Part shown: in pieces, positions 8,471-17,023 of the stretch
How the letters are laid out: each line of letters starts with the position of its first letter
Numbering within the stretch: the stretch's first letter is position 1
Assembly: GCF_041504345.1 (NCBI RefSeq)
Contig: NZ_CP167894.1
Coordinates: 2,666,001 to 2,730,000, forward strand
Reading direction: 5' to 3'
Origin: Vibrio sp. BS-M-Sm-2
Lineage (GTDB): Bacteria > Pseudomonadota > Gammaproteobacteria > Enterobacterales > Vibrionaceae
DNA: 64,000 bases
Program-made: the position numbers and the translations under genes
The notes under the pieces: model-generated
What the model was told of the DNA's origin: nothing
Databases searched by the model: none
What the model saw: only the letters and a program-made list of their open reading frames with translations

Positions 8471-9154
8471 TTATCTGTGGTCAACGCGGCGAACTAAGGA
8501 ATCACCGATTGATTGAATAATTTGTACAAGCACAATCAACATCACTACCGTTACAGCCATGATGGTCACATCGTAACGGTGGAATCCGTAACGAATCGCG
8601 ACATCACCTAGACCACCGCCACCAACCGTGCCCGCCATTGCTGAGTAGCTCACAAGTGTCACTAGCGTAATCGTTACTGAGTTGATAATAGTCGGTAGTG
8701 CTTCAGGAAGCAGAACCTTATTGATGATTTGTGTTGGTGTTGCGCCCATTGATTGAGCCGCTTCTACTAGACCTGTTGGTACTTCAAGTAGTGCACTTTC
8801 GATAAGTCGAGCCACAAATGGGATAGCACCAATCGTCAATGGAACAATCGCTGCTGTTGTGCCTATGAAGGTACCAATCAGCATCTTAGTTAGTGGGATA
8901 ATCGCAACCATCAACACTAAGAAAGGCACTGAACGACCCACGTTCACAATCGCACCTAGAATCTTGTTTACTTTGGTGTTCTCTAACAGGCCACCTTTTT
9001 TAGTCGTGTGTAGAATCACGCCTAATGGAATACCGACAGCAAAGCCAACAATGCCCGCAACTGCAACCATGTAAAGCGTCTCGCCGGTTGCACCTAATAG
9101 AAGGTTACCGTTAAGGCTGATCCAGTCAGCAATCTCGTTGAAACTAAAGGACAT
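8471..9154 (-). CDS. metI: Methionine ABC transporter permease MetI
   Basis: The product has about 227 residues with five or so membrane segments and the typical permease EAA loop ([26 protein letters not shown]), which contacts MetN. Family marks include [19 protein letters not shown] and the glycine-rich [22 protein letters not shown]. The frame can be extended to a TTG at 9160, but the ATG at 9154 ([11 protein letters not shown]) has an AGAGGTG ribosome site at the right distance and is preferred. It overlaps the end of metN by 11 bases, indicating translational coupling. Confidence 0.96.
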   Translation of the reverse strand: MSFSFNEIADWISLNGNLLLGATGETLYMVAVAGIVGFAVGIPLGVILHTTKKGGLLENTKVNKILGAIVNVGRSVPFLVLMVAIIPLTKMLIGTFIGTTAAIVPLTIGAIPFVARLIESALLEVPTGLVEAAQSMGATPTQIINKVLLPEALPTIINSVTITLVTLVSYSAMAGTVGGGGLGDVAIRYGFHRYDVTIMAVTVVMLIVLVQIIQSIGDSLVRRVDHR

Positions 9155-10178
9155 AACCAAGCACCTCTACTTTTACATTGTTGTCGCGTAGGAATTGGAT
9201 AGCAGCATTATCATCTGCTTCATTACCGAACAGTTCAGCAACCATCATGCCGAACTTCACGCCGCCGGCGTAATCAAGGTCAGAGCTTAGGATGCTGACA
9301 TCGATATTGAATTTGCGTGCAATCTGAGTCATCAGCGGAGCATCAACCGTTGCGCCCGTAAACTCAAGACGTACCAACGGGTAACTGCTGTTTACGCGAG
9401 TCTCTTGCAGGCGTGCTTGGTAATCTTCAGGGATCGTCAGATCCAACGTTGAACGAATGAATTGATGCGCTAGTTCAGTTTTAGGGTGAGCAAAGATGTC
9501 ACCAACTGTGCCTTTCTCTACCAATTCACCACCGCCAATGATCGCCACTTCGTGACAAATGCTTTTCACTACATCCATCTCGTGCGTAATAAGCAGGATA
9601 GTGATGTTCAGCTTGCGGTTGATTTCACGCAGTAGCTCAAGAATTGATTGAGTGGTCGCAGGGTCCAATGCGCTGGTCGCTTCGTCACACAGCAATACTT
9701 TCGGATCAGAGGCCAGTGCACGAGCAATCGCAACACGCTGCTTTTGACCGCCACTTAGGTTTGTCGGGTAGGTGTCTCGCTTATCCGCTAAGCCAACGAG
9801 TTCAAGTAACTCACTCACTTTTGCTTCAATAATCGCTTTATCTTTACCAGCAAGTTCTAAAGGCAGTGCTACATTGTTAAATACAGTACGAGAAGACAGC
9901 AGGTTGAAGTGCTGGAATATCATGCCGATGTTACGGCGCGCTTCGCTAAGTTCTGATTTGCTGAGTTTTGTTAGGTCGATACCGTCAACAATCACTTCAC
10001 CAGAGGTCGGTGCTTCCAACATATTTACACAGCGGATTAGGGTACTTTTGCCTGCACCTGAAGAGCCGATGACTCCAAAGATTTGACCTTGAGGAATGTG
10101 GAGGTTGATATCAATTAAGGCATTGATTTCTTTAGTACCTTGATAAAAAACCTTGTTGACTTGATTCACTTTAATCAT
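9144..10178 (-). CDS. metN: Methionine ABC transporter ATP-binding protein MetN
   Basis: The 344-residue product has the complete ABC ATPase set: Walker [10 protein letters not shown] (about 38-46), signature [15 protein letters not shown], Walker [14 protein letters not shown], and the H-loop ITHEMDV. The C-terminal ~80 residues form the regulatory NIL/ACT-like domain that binds methionine and inhibits transport in this family. It is the first gene of metNIQ, driven from a promoter region with MetJ boxes at 10269-10300. It is divergent from gmhB, as in E. coli. Confidence 0.97.
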   Translation of the reverse strand: MIKVNQVNKVFYQGTKEINALIDINLHIPQGQIFGVIGSSGAGKSTLIRCVNMLEAPTSGEVIVDGIDLTKLSKSELSEARRNIGMIFQHFNLLSSRTVFNNVALPLELAGKDKAIIEAKVSELLELVGLADKRDTYPTNLSGGQKQRVAIARALASDPKVLLCDEATSALDPATTQSILELLREINRKLNITILLITHEMDVVKSICHEVAIIGGGELVEKGTVGDIFAHPKTELAHQFIRSTLDLTIPEDYQARLQETRVNSSYPLVRLEFTGATVDAPLMTQIARKFNIDVSILSSDLDYAGGVKFGMMVAELFGNEADDNAAIQFLRDNNVKVEVLGYVL

Positions 10179-10268
10179 AGAGAAACCCGTGCAGGTAGAA
10201 CAGAATAATATGTCGATAGCTCGCTCGATTTACAGACGATGCTATGGTGTTCTATGATCTAAGTCAAT

Positions 10269-10300
10269 AGATATTTTTACGTCTAGACGGCTAAACGTCG
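10269..10300. promoter_or_regulatory. Tandem MetJ boxes upstream of metN
   Basis: The consecutive 8-mers TTACGTCT (10277-10284), AGACGGCT (10285-10292) and AAACGTCG (10293-10300) each resemble the met box AGACGTCT, matching 6, 6 and 6 of 8 positions respectively. A weaker AGATATTT precedes them at 10269-10276. Tandem head-to-tail 8-mers are the known arrangement for cooperative binding of the methionine repressor MetJ with S-adenosylmethionine. The site is 91-122 bases upstream of the metN start. Confidence 0.8.
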
Positions 10301-10385
10301 ATTGTATGGCTAAGCTAGAAACAATTCGTTAACGAACGCAAAACTAAATAGATAGTGATGAAGCAAATAAAGCGTGTAATAATTA

Positions 10386-10970
10386 ATGATTAATAGAGAG
10401 TTGATAGAGAACAAAATTTTGTCTAAACCTGCTGTTTTTTTAGATCGTGATGGTGTGATTAACGTTGACCACGGCTACGTACATGATGAGCATGACTTTG
10501 AATACATTGACGGTGTGTTTGAAGCGGCGAAAGCGTTTAAAGATATGGGCTATTTATTGGTGCTAGTGACTAACCAGTCAGGCATTGCTCGCGGCATGTT
10601 TAGTGAAGACCGTTTTCTTTCTTTAACGCAGTGGATGGATTGGAACTTTGTTGATAACGGCGTTGAGCTTGATGGCATCTATTACTGCCCGCACCACGCT
10701 GAACACGGTATTGGTGACTACAAGCAAGATTGTGAATGTCGTAAACCAAAGCCAGGTATGTTCATTTCTGCTCGTGACTTTCTGAAGATTGATATGGCTA
10801 ACTCGGTCATGATCGGCGATAAAGCTGAAGACATGATGGCTGCAGAAGCAGCAGGCGTTGGTACTAAAGTCTTAGTAAGAACAGGCAAACCAATCACTGA
10901 AAAAGGTGAAGCCTTGGCGAGCGTTGTGCTTGATAGCATTAAAGACGTGCCAGCTTTCTTAAAAGGTTAA
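10386..10970 (+). CDS. gmhB: D-glycero-beta-D-manno-heptose 1,7-bisphosphate 7-phosphatase
   Basis: GmhB removes the 7-phosphate in the ADP-heptose pathway for the lipopolysaccharide inner core. The 194-residue HAD-superfamily protein shows the nucleophile motif FLDRDGVIN (Asp20, Asp22), the second motif [11 protein letters not shown], and the family's zinc-binding loop CPHH...[11 protein letters not shown]. The C-terminal [16 protein letters not shown] stretch is motif IV. The start at 10386 gives about 13 residues before the core fold, normal for the family. It is divergent from metN, which is an old arrangement in gamma-proteobacteria. Confidence 0.96.
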   Translation: MINRELIENKILSKPAVFLDRDGVINVDHGYVHDEHDFEYIDGVFEAAKAFKDMGYLLVLVTNQSGIARGMFSEDRFLSLTQWMDWNFVDNGVELDGIYYCPHHAEHGIGDYKQDCECRKPKPGMFISARDFLKIDMANSVMIGDKAEDMMAAEAAGVGTKVLVRTGKPITEKGEALASVVLDSIKDVPAFLKG

Positions 10971-11033
10971 GACACTAAGTCTCCTTCACTTAGATATAAG
11001 TGTTGTTCACTATATAAAGATGAGGAACGCAGT

Positions 11034-11369
11034 ATGAAAGCATTGTTGATAGCATCTCTATGTACGGTAGCGTTATTCGGGTGTTCTAAATCCGCAGCGC
11101 CTGATGGTGCAGTATCGGACGATCAATTCGTGACTTATCAATGTGAGTCTGACGCTTCATTTAAGGTCGCTTACCTTGGTAATGAAAAAGCGGTATTACG
11201 TTTGCCAGAGAATGAATATCGCCTAACTCAAATATCGGCAGGTTCAGGAACGAAGTACATCTTAGATGATGGAACCTCTGAACTGATCAATAGCGTCACT
11301 TTACGCACTAAAGGTGACAACGCGCGTCTAGAACTTGGTCGTGTCGTCTATAAAAATTGCCGAAAGTAA
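11034..11369 (+). CDS. MliC-family lipoprotein, c-type lysozyme inhibitor candidate
   Basis: The 111-residue product has a short signal with lipobox ALFGC (Cys16), so it is a probable lipoprotein. The mature part has the MliC/PliC shape: FVTYQCESDASFKVAYL, a middle VLRLPENEYRLTQISAGSGTKYILDD stretch, and a final VVYKNC giving a cysteine pair. Members inhibit host C-type lysozyme in the periplasm. The key Ser/Lys inhibitory contacts were not checked, so the activity is inferred from the fold family. A GAGGAACGC ribosome site precedes the ATG, and a strong terminator lies at 11405-11430. Confidence 0.8.
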   Translation: MKALLIASLCTVALFGCSKSAAPDGAVSDDQFVTYQCESDASFKVAYLGNEKAVLRLPENEYRLTQISAGSGTKYILDDGTSELINSVTLRTKGDNARLELGRVVYKNCRK

Positions 11370-11404
11370 GTCATAGTTAACTTCTAGGATTTACAAACAG
11401 TTAA

Positions 11405-11430
11405 GTGAGGGGGTATGCCCTCACTTTTTC
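11405..11430 (+). terminator. Terminator between the MliC-like gene and treR
   Basis: GTGAGGG (11405-11411) pairs with CCCTCAC (11418-11424) around a 6-base loop, followed by TTTTTCTTCT. It separates the lysozyme-inhibitor gene from treR. It also rules out the upstream-extended treR frame starting at 11405, because that start lies inside the hairpin. Confidence 0.85.
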
Positions 11431-11458
11431 TTCTCTTCCCTTTAACGTTAGACTTTTT

Positions 11459-12403
11459 ATGAGCAAAAAACTCACTATTCTCGATATTGCTAAGCTGTCC
11501 GGTGTTGGTAAGTCAACCGTATCTCGCGTTCTGACCAATGATCCAAAAGTGAAACCTGAAACCCGAGAAAGGGTGGAAAGAGTAATTCAAGAATCTGGGT
11601 ACACGCCTTCAAAGTCTGCGCAGTCGATGCGTGGTGGCAGTCAAAAAGTCATCGGTGTCATCATTTCTCGTCTGGATTCCCCTTCTGAAAACAAAGCAGT
11701 TAGCACTATGTTGGCTGAGTTGTATCGAGCGGATTACGATGTCGTGATCATGGAAAGCCAGCTAGATAGAGAAAAAGCCAATGAGCACCTTCAGGTTCTC
11801 AAGCGCCGCAATGTAGACGGCATAATCGTGTTTGGTTTTACTGATTGCGATATTCCTGCGATTGAAGCTTGGGAACACAAAGCGGTGGTTATTGCTCTGG
11901 ATACCGAGAACGTGACGTCGATTAACTATGATAACCAACAGGTGATCAATAGTGCGTTAGCGCATCTGTCGGATCAGGGGATCTCTGAGGTTGGCTTCAT
12001 CGGGGTTGATCCTAGCGACAAATCAACCGGTGAACTGCGTCTTAAGGCTTATCTCGATTGGTGTGAAAACACAGGTTCGGTGGCAAACTATCGCACTGGT
12101 CAACTTCATCACGAAAGTGCTTATCAGCTGGTGGATGAGGTACTAACACCTAACACCCAAGCTATAGTCTGTGCTAGTGACACATTGGCTCTCGGTGTGA
12201 TCAAGCGTCTGCAAGAGCGACAACGTGAAGATGTGGTGGTGACTGGTGTCGGTGGCAATGATCTTCTCTCTTTCTTATTCCCACGAGTATTTAGCATTGA
12301 TCCTGGTTACCAATCTGCAGGTAAACTGGCTGCTAATCTATTGATCTCTCAGCTTTTAGGCAATTCAGAGATCTCTCATCACACTCAATCTCCGATTCTA
12401 TAA
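11459..12403 (+). CDS. treR: Trehalose operon repressor TreR (LacI family)
   Basis: The product has 314 residues, the usual length of TreR. The N-terminal LacI-type helix-turn-helix is LTILDIAKLSGVGKSTVSRVL (residues ~4-24) with the hinge region SGYTPSKSAQSMRGG. The rest is a periplasmic-binding-protein-like effector domain, which in E. coli TreR senses trehalose 6-phosphate. The ATG at 11459 (MSKKLTIL) is chosen because the longer frame would begin in the terminator hairpin and adds non-conserved residues. Operators matching the family lie upstream of treB and of the LamB-type porin at 6.2 kb. Confidence 0.95.
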   Translation: MSKKLTILDIAKLSGVGKSTVSRVLTNDPKVKPETRERVERVIQESGYTPSKSAQSMRGGSQKVIGVIISRLDSPSENKAVSTMLAELYRADYDVVIMESQLDREKANEHLQVLKRRNVDGIIVFGFTDCDIPAIEAWEHKAVVIALDTENVTSINYDNQQVINSALAHLSDQGISEVGFIGVDPSDKSTGELRLKAYLDWCENTGSVANYRTGQLHHESAYQLVDEVLTPNTQAIVCASDTLALGVIKRLQERQREDVVVTGVGGNDLLSFLFPRVFSIDPGYQSAGKLAANLLISQLLGNSEISHHTQSPIL

Positions 12404-12613
12404 TCCACTCAATTAAGCGAAATTGAACCGCTTAGATTAAAATTAGAGTGTGATCTCTTTCAATTAATGGGACTGTTCTCATTTTAATTTATCATTCATG
12501 TGGGCATTATAATAACTGTAATTGGGAATGTTCCCATAAGTCTAAGTCTAAGTCTGAGTGGTTATAGCTACATGGTTTAGATGAGTAATTGAATGAAACC
12601 AGGGTGGGGTAGT
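12404..12613 (+). promoter_or_regulatory. treB promoter with CRP-like and TreR sites
   Basis: A CRP-like site TGTGA-N6-TCAAT is at 12449-12464. A perfect -10 element TATAAT is at 12508-12513 with a weak -35 17 bases upstream. The CRP-like site is centred near -63 from the predicted start. TreR-type operators flank the -35 and follow the -10: an imperfect ATGGGACTGTTCTCAT at 12467-12482 and TGGGAATGTTCCCA at 12523-12536. The order CRP site, -10 and operator is the same as at the porin promoter. Elements are assigned by consensus only. Confidence 0.7.
12523..12536. promoter_or_regulatory. TreR operator downstream of the treB -10
   Basis: TGGGAATGTTCCCA has 6-bp perfect arms around a two-base centre, and begins 10 bases after the TATAAT element. 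A second, weaker copy is at 12467-12482. Binding here would block transcription of treB, and of treC if it is read through from treB. Confidence 0.8.
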
Positions 12614-14038
12614 ATGAGTAAGATAGCGAAGCAAGACGTTGCGCGTCTTATCGAGTTAGTCGGTGGCAAAGAGAATATTGCGAGTGTCAGCCATTGTCTA
12701 ACTCGACTGCGTTTTGTATTGAACGATACGGAACAAGCGAACAAAGCAGAATTAGAGAAGCTTAAACTGGTAAAAGGCTGCTTTACTAACGCAGGTCAAT
12801 TCCAAGTCGTGATTGGCACCGAGGTTGATGAGGTGTACGCACTTTTGATTGAGCAAACTGGTAAAGATGCATCATCAAAAGATGAGGCGAAGTTGGCTGC
12901 TCGTCAAAATATGAACTTCCTTGAGCGTGGTATATCCCATTTAGCCGAAATTTTCGTACCACTGCTGCCTGCCATCATTACTGGCGGTTTGATTCTTGGT
13001 TTCCGTAATGTGATTGGCGACATTCGCATGTTCGACGGCAAAACCCTAGTTGAAATCAGTCAATTCTGGGCAACGGTTCACTCTTTCTTATGGTTGATCG
13101 GCGAAGCTATTTTCTTCTTCCTTCCGGTTGGTGTGTGTTGGGCAACGGTTAAGAAGCTCGGCGGAACCCCTATTTTAGGCATCACGCTCGGTGTGACCTT
13201 GGTTTCCCCGCAATTGATGAACGCTTACATGATAGGTAAATCGGTACCTGAAGTGTGGGACTTTGGCTTGTTCGTGATAGAGAAAGTTGGTTATCAGGCT
13301 CAGGTGATCCCTGCGATGTTAGCGGGTGTGGCTCTGGCCTTCATCGAGACCAACCTTAAGCGTATTGTTCCTTCTTACCTGTACCTTGTTGTCGTGCCGT
13401 TCGTATCGATTATTTTGTCTGTGATTTTAGCGCACGCTTTCATTGGCCCATTTGGCCGTATGTTAGGCGATGGCGTGGCATTCGCGGCTAAAGCGGCAAT
13501 GACGGGTGACTTTGCGATTCTTGGTTCAGTAGTCTTTGGCTTCCTATACGCACCTTTGGTTATTACAGGTATTCACCACACAACCAATGCCGTCGACCTA
13601 CAACTGATGCAAGACTTAGGCGGCACACCAATCTGGCCTTTGATTGCGCTATCAAATATTGCACAAGCTTCAGCGGTTGTTGGCATCATCATCTTAAGCA
13701 AACGCGAAGGCGAACGAGATATCTCGGTTCCAGCTGCAATCTCTGCTTACTTAGGTGTAACAGAGCCAGCGATGTACGGCATCAACCTTAAATACAAATT
13801 CCCAATGCTGAGCGCAATGATCGGCAGTGCCGCAGCGGCTGCAATCTGTGGTAGTGCAGGTGTGATGGCGAATGGTATCGGTGTCGGTGGCTTGCCGGGC
13901 ATCCTATCGATTCAACCTCAATATTGGTCGATTTACCTAGTTGCAATGCTGGTGGCGATTGTATTACCCGTCACGTTAACACTGTTCTTCTATAAGCGAG
14001 CACAGATGAAAGGCGAGCTAGAAACCGCCAACGCGTAA
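12614..14038 (+). CDS. treB: PTS trehalose-specific EIIBC component
   Basis: The 474-residue protein imports trehalose and phosphorylates it to trehalose 6-phosphate. The EIIB domain is residues ~1-90 with the phosphorylated cysteine in SVSHCLTRLRF (Cys28). The EIIC domain with about 10 membrane segments follows (from LAEIFVPLLPAIITGG), including GIHHTTNAVDLQL in the substrate region. There is no EIIA domain, so it must take phosphate from the soluble glucose EIIA (Crr) encoded elsewhere. The frame opens at 12593, but the ATG at 12614 aligns with known TreB proteins (MSKI...RLIELVGG) and has a GGGTGGGG ribosome-site-like stretch before it. Confidence 0.95.
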   Translation: MSKIAKQDVARLIELVGGKENIASVSHCLTRLRFVLNDTEQANKAELEKLKLVKGCFTNAGQFQVVIGTEVDEVYALLIEQTGKDASSKDEAKLAARQNMNFLERGISHLAEIFVPLLPAIITGGLILGFRNVIGDIRMFDGKTLVEISQFWATVHSFLWLIGEAIFFFLPVGVCWATVKKLGGTPILGITLGVTLVSPQLMNAYMIGKSVPEVWDFGLFVIEKVGYQAQVIPAMLAGVALAFIETNLKRIVPSYLYLVVVPFVSIILSVILAHAFIGPFGRMLGDGVAFAAKAAMTGDFAILGSVVFGFLYAPLVITGIHHTTNAVDLQLMQDLGGTPIWPLIALSNIAQASAVVGIIILSKREGERDISVPAAISAYLGVTEPAMYGINLKYKFPMLSAMIGSAAAAAICGSAGVMANGIGVGGLPGILSIQPQYWSIYLVAMLVAIVLPVTLTLFFYKRAQMKGELETANA

Positions 14039-14050
14039 TGCATTAAATAA

Positions 14051-14086
14051 GCGATGGCTCCAAAGTGAGCCATCGCTTTTTCTTTT
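14051..14086 (+). terminator. Strong hairpin terminator between treB and treC
   Basis: GCGATGGCTC (14051-14060) and GAGCCATCGC (14067-14076) form a perfect 10-bp stem with a 6-base loop, followed by TTTTTCTTTT. It is 12 bases past the treB stop and about 80 bases before treC, so treC is either expressed by partial read-through or from its own promoter in 14087-14160. Confidence 0.85.
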
Positions 14087-14166
14087 AGTTATAACGGCTA
14101 TTCGACCATGATTCACATGGTGATTTTTATTTTATATTTTCTGGTAAGTGAGTGTTAGAGATGGCG

Positions 14167-15846
14167 ATGACTGAGCATGATGAAAGTTGGTGGAAAACCG
14201 CAACCATCTATCAAATCTACCCAAAGAGCTTTTGTGACAGTGGCAGTAAAGGTACTGGCGATATCAAAGGGATCATTTCAAAACTGGATTATCTTAAACA
14301 CTTGAGTGTGGATGCCATTTGGTTAACCCCAGTTTACGCATCCCCAATGATCGATAACGGCTACGATATTTCAGATTACTACGCGATTAACCCGCAATTC
14401 GGCACCATGGAAGATTTCGACCTATTGCTGGCTGAAGCGCACCAACGTGGTATTCGTATCGTGATGGATATCGTGGTAAACCACACCTCAACAGAACATG
14501 CGTGGTTTCAGTCAGCATTGGGTGATAAAAACAGCCCATACCGCGACTACTACATATGGAAAGATCCTGTAAACGGCCAAGCACCAACCAACTGGCAGTC
14601 TAAGTTCGGTGGTAATGCATGGGAAATGGATGAAGCGACGGGTCAGTATTTCCTACACCTATTCGCGAAAGAGCAAGCCGACCTTAACTGGGAGAACCCG
14701 GTTGTACGCGAAGAAGTGAAAGACGTCATTAGCTTCTGGGCTGAGAAGGGCGTTGATGGTTTCCGCTTGGACGTGATCAACCTGATTTCGAAACAGCAAG
14801 ACTTCCCCAATGATGATATCGGTGATGGTCGTCGTTTTTACACTGATGGCCCACGAGTGCACGAATACCTGAAAGAGATCAGCGAAGCGGTATTCCAGAA
14901 ATACGGCAGCGTGACAGTAGGCGAGATGTCTTCAACGACACTCGAGCATTGCCAACAGTACTCAAACATTGATAACAGCGAGTTATCGATGGTGTTTAAC
15001 TTCCACCACCTTAAGGTGGATTACACCAATGGTGAGAAGTGGACTAATGCGCCGTTTGATTTCTTGCAGCTCAAGTCGATCTTCAATCATTGGCAAACGG
15101 GTTTGAACGGCAAGGGCTGGGGCGCATTGTTTTGGTGTAACCACGACCAACCGCGAGTCGTGAGCCGCTTAGGTGATGATAAGCAATATCGTGTTGAGTC
15201 GGCCAAGATGTTGGCTGCGTCTGTCCACATGATGCAAGGCACGCCTTATATCTATCAAGGTGAAGAGATTGGCATGACCAACCCAGGTTACACCGAGATC
15301 AGCCAATATCGTGATGTTGAGAGCACCAATATGTATGACATCATGGTTAACCGTGATGGTGTGGCTCATCAAGATATGATGGCGATTCTGGCGCAGAAAT
15401 CTCGTGATAACTCTCGCACGCCGATGCAGTGGAACAGCGAAGCGCATGCAGGCTTCTCACAAGCTCAGCCGTGGCTAGATGTTGCAAATAACTATACTGA
15501 GATCAATGCTGAGCAAGCGCTGGAAGACAAAGACTCTGTTTTTTACTTCTACAAGAGCTTGATTGAGTTACGTAAAGAAGTGCCAGTGATTACTCATGGT
15601 AGCTACAAAGACTTGTTGCCTGAGCACCCATCGGTATTTGCGTATTCTCGCGAGACTGATGGTCAGACTTTGTTGTGTGTTAATAACTACTACGGTGAAG
15701 CGTGTCAGGTTGAGTTATCTAATGAATTTGAACTGGATAAAGCGCAATTGCTATTGGGGAATTACTCTAATGAGCAGTTGCCAGTTTCTGCAAACACGGT
15801 AGCCTTACGACCGTATGAAACAAGAATTCTCTTGATAGAGCAATAA
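14167..15846 (+). CDS. treC: Trehalose-6-phosphate hydrolase (alpha,alpha-phosphotrehalase)
   Basis: TreC splits trehalose 6-phosphate into glucose and glucose 6-phosphate in the cytosol. The 559-residue GH13 alpha-amylase-fold protein has region I DIVVNHTS, the nucleophile in DGFRLDVINL (Asp202), the acid/base in VGEMSS (Glu253), and the third carboxylate in WCNHDQPRV (Asp327). The N-terminus WWKTATIYQIYPKSF is typical of the oligo-1,6-glucosidase/TreC group. The frame extends to a GTG at 14152 and ATGs at 14161 and 14167; 14167 (MTEHDESWW) is chosen from TreC alignment by memory and a GAG-containing site 6 bases before, but 14161 is possible. Confidence 0.94.
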   Translation: MTEHDESWWKTATIYQIYPKSFCDSGSKGTGDIKGIISKLDYLKHLSVDAIWLTPVYASPMIDNGYDISDYYAINPQFGTMEDFDLLLAEAHQRGIRIVMDIVVNHTSTEHAWFQSALGDKNSPYRDYYIWKDPVNGQAPTNWQSKFGGNAWEMDEATGQYFLHLFAKEQADLNWENPVVREEVKDVISFWAEKGVDGFRLDVINLISKQQDFPNDDIGDGRRFYTDGPRVHEYLKEISEAVFQKYGSVTVGEMSSTTLEHCQQYSNIDNSELSMVFNFHHLKVDYTNGEKWTNAPFDFLQLKSIFNHWQTGLNGKGWGALFWCNHDQPRVVSRLGDDKQYRVESAKMLAASVHMMQGTPYIYQGEEIGMTNPGYTEISQYRDVESTNMYDIMVNRDGVAHQDMMAILAQKSRDNSRTPMQWNSEAHAGFSQAQPWLDVANNYTEINAEQALEDKDSVFYFYKSLIELRKEVPVITHGSYKDLLPEHPSVFAYSRETDGQTLLCVNNYYGEACQVELSNEFELDKAQLLLGNYSNEQLPVSANTVALRPYETRILLIEQ

Positions 15847-15869
15847 TACTCGTTCCCCTATGCGAGTAT

Positions 15870-15920
15870 AAGCTTTGAGCCTGAACTCTATGTGTCAGGC
15901 TCAAAGCTTTCCTTCCTATT
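15870..15920. terminator. Bidirectional terminator between treC and the lipoprotein gene
   Basis: AAGCTTTGAGCCTGA (15870-15884) and TCAGGCTCAAAGCTT (15895-15909) form a perfect 15-bp stem with a 10-base loop. A pyrimidine-rich tract, TTCCTTCCTATT, follows on the plus strand. It sits between convergent genes, so it probably serves both. Confidence 0.8.
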
Positions 15921-15942
15921 CTCTAATGGAAGGCTTCGGCTA

Positions 15943-16878
15943 CTAGCCTTTGTTGACCGTAAATGAATCGAGAGTCCACGTCGTTTCGTTCAATTGGGTG
16001 CCATTCTTTTCATCCCAGTCCATCATTTTCACAACGCCAAAGCTTGGGTTGAACCATGTTTCAGTATTGCTTTGAAATTCAGCTGAATCATACCCATCAC
16101 AAACCACGTTGTAAGTGTTTTCAACTTTCAGGTACGCCGTTTCAATTTTCTTATCTTGAACCGTTACCGCTGAGCGCTGACCATTTTCGGAAACTTGTTG
16201 CTGCCAATGGAAGTCACATCGTGTGTCTAACGATCCTAAATCATCAATATCGCCTTCGTAGAAATCATCAAGCAAGGCTTCTAGTTGTCCAGTAGTAACC
16301 TCAAACGAAAGCCCGACAGAACTACTGCTCTGACTAATATTGGGGCTTTTTTCTTGTACTGTACTGCCTGAATCTTTGAATACTGGGTTGGTCACCAAAA
16401 AGTCGACAGCCTCACCATTAGTCAATTCTATATTGGAATCAACTGAGTTAACAAAGCCATCGCTGCCTTTGTAAAACAGGCCACTGTCCGTCTCACCTTG
16501 TATCGTCATATCCGCGGCGTAGAAGTCGTTGATGCCGCTGTTAACCATGCTCTCTAACGTTGTTTTTAGCTTCTCCAATTCAGCTACACCTTCAGTCTCA
16601 TTAGAGATCGCTAACTTATCTAATTCCAACTGAATATTGGCTAACATTTGCTGTGAACTGATATCTCGGTATGCAATATCCAGTGCTATGTTTTCACCGC
16701 CATCTTCTGATATTAGGTAAGACAACAATGTGATGTTCTTTGGTGCAAACTGAGAGTTGTTGATCGGGTAATCGAACTGAGTTGTACCAGTAGAGCCAGA
16801 TGAAGAAGAGCCACCTCCGCCGCCACAGCCATAAAGAGCAAAGAGAGAAGTCGCAAGCAGCGTCATGGATTTTTTCAT
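15943..16878 (-). CDS. Glycine-linker lipoprotein of unknown function
   Basis: The 311-residue product has a lipobox SLFALYGC (Cys18) followed by five glycines and a Ser/Gly/Thr linker, a pattern common in Vibrio surface or periplasmic lipoproteins. The mature domain is acidic. It contains a mostly helical stretch (~80-110) and then beta-rich sequence with two cysteines in the C-terminal half (TRCDFHW, NVVCDGYD) that could form a disulfide. No named domain was recognised. The frame opens at 16887, but an AGGA ribosome site nine bases before the ATG at 16878 (MKKSMTLL) favours that start. The upstream co-oriented gene encodes a ToxR-like regulator, which may control it; this is inference. Confidence 0.8.
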   Translation of the reverse strand: MKKSMTLLATSLFALYGCGGGGGSSSSGSTGTTQFDYPINNSQFAPKNITLLSYLISEDGGENIALDIAYRDISSQQMLANIQLELDKLAISNETEGVAELEKLKTTLESMVNSGINDFYAADMTIQGETDSGLFYKGSDGFVNSVDSNIELTNGEAVDFLVTNPVFKDSGSTVQEKSPNISQSSSSVGLSFEVTTGQLEALLDDFYEGDIDDLGSLDTRCDFHWQQQVSENGQRSAVTVQDKKIETAYLKVENTYNVVCDGYDSAEFQSNTETWFNPSFGVVKMMDWDEKNGTQLNETTWTLDSFTVNKG

Positions 16879-17023
16879 GTTGAGCATTCCTAATATAGTT
16901 GGCCTAGAGCGGCCTGATGTTTTTAGGAATGCTATTGTTGAGAGGGTTAATAGGGCAAAAAATGAAGATACATAAGATCTTAATTTATATTTAAACCATT
17001 GTTTTTAAGTACTTTATATTTCT

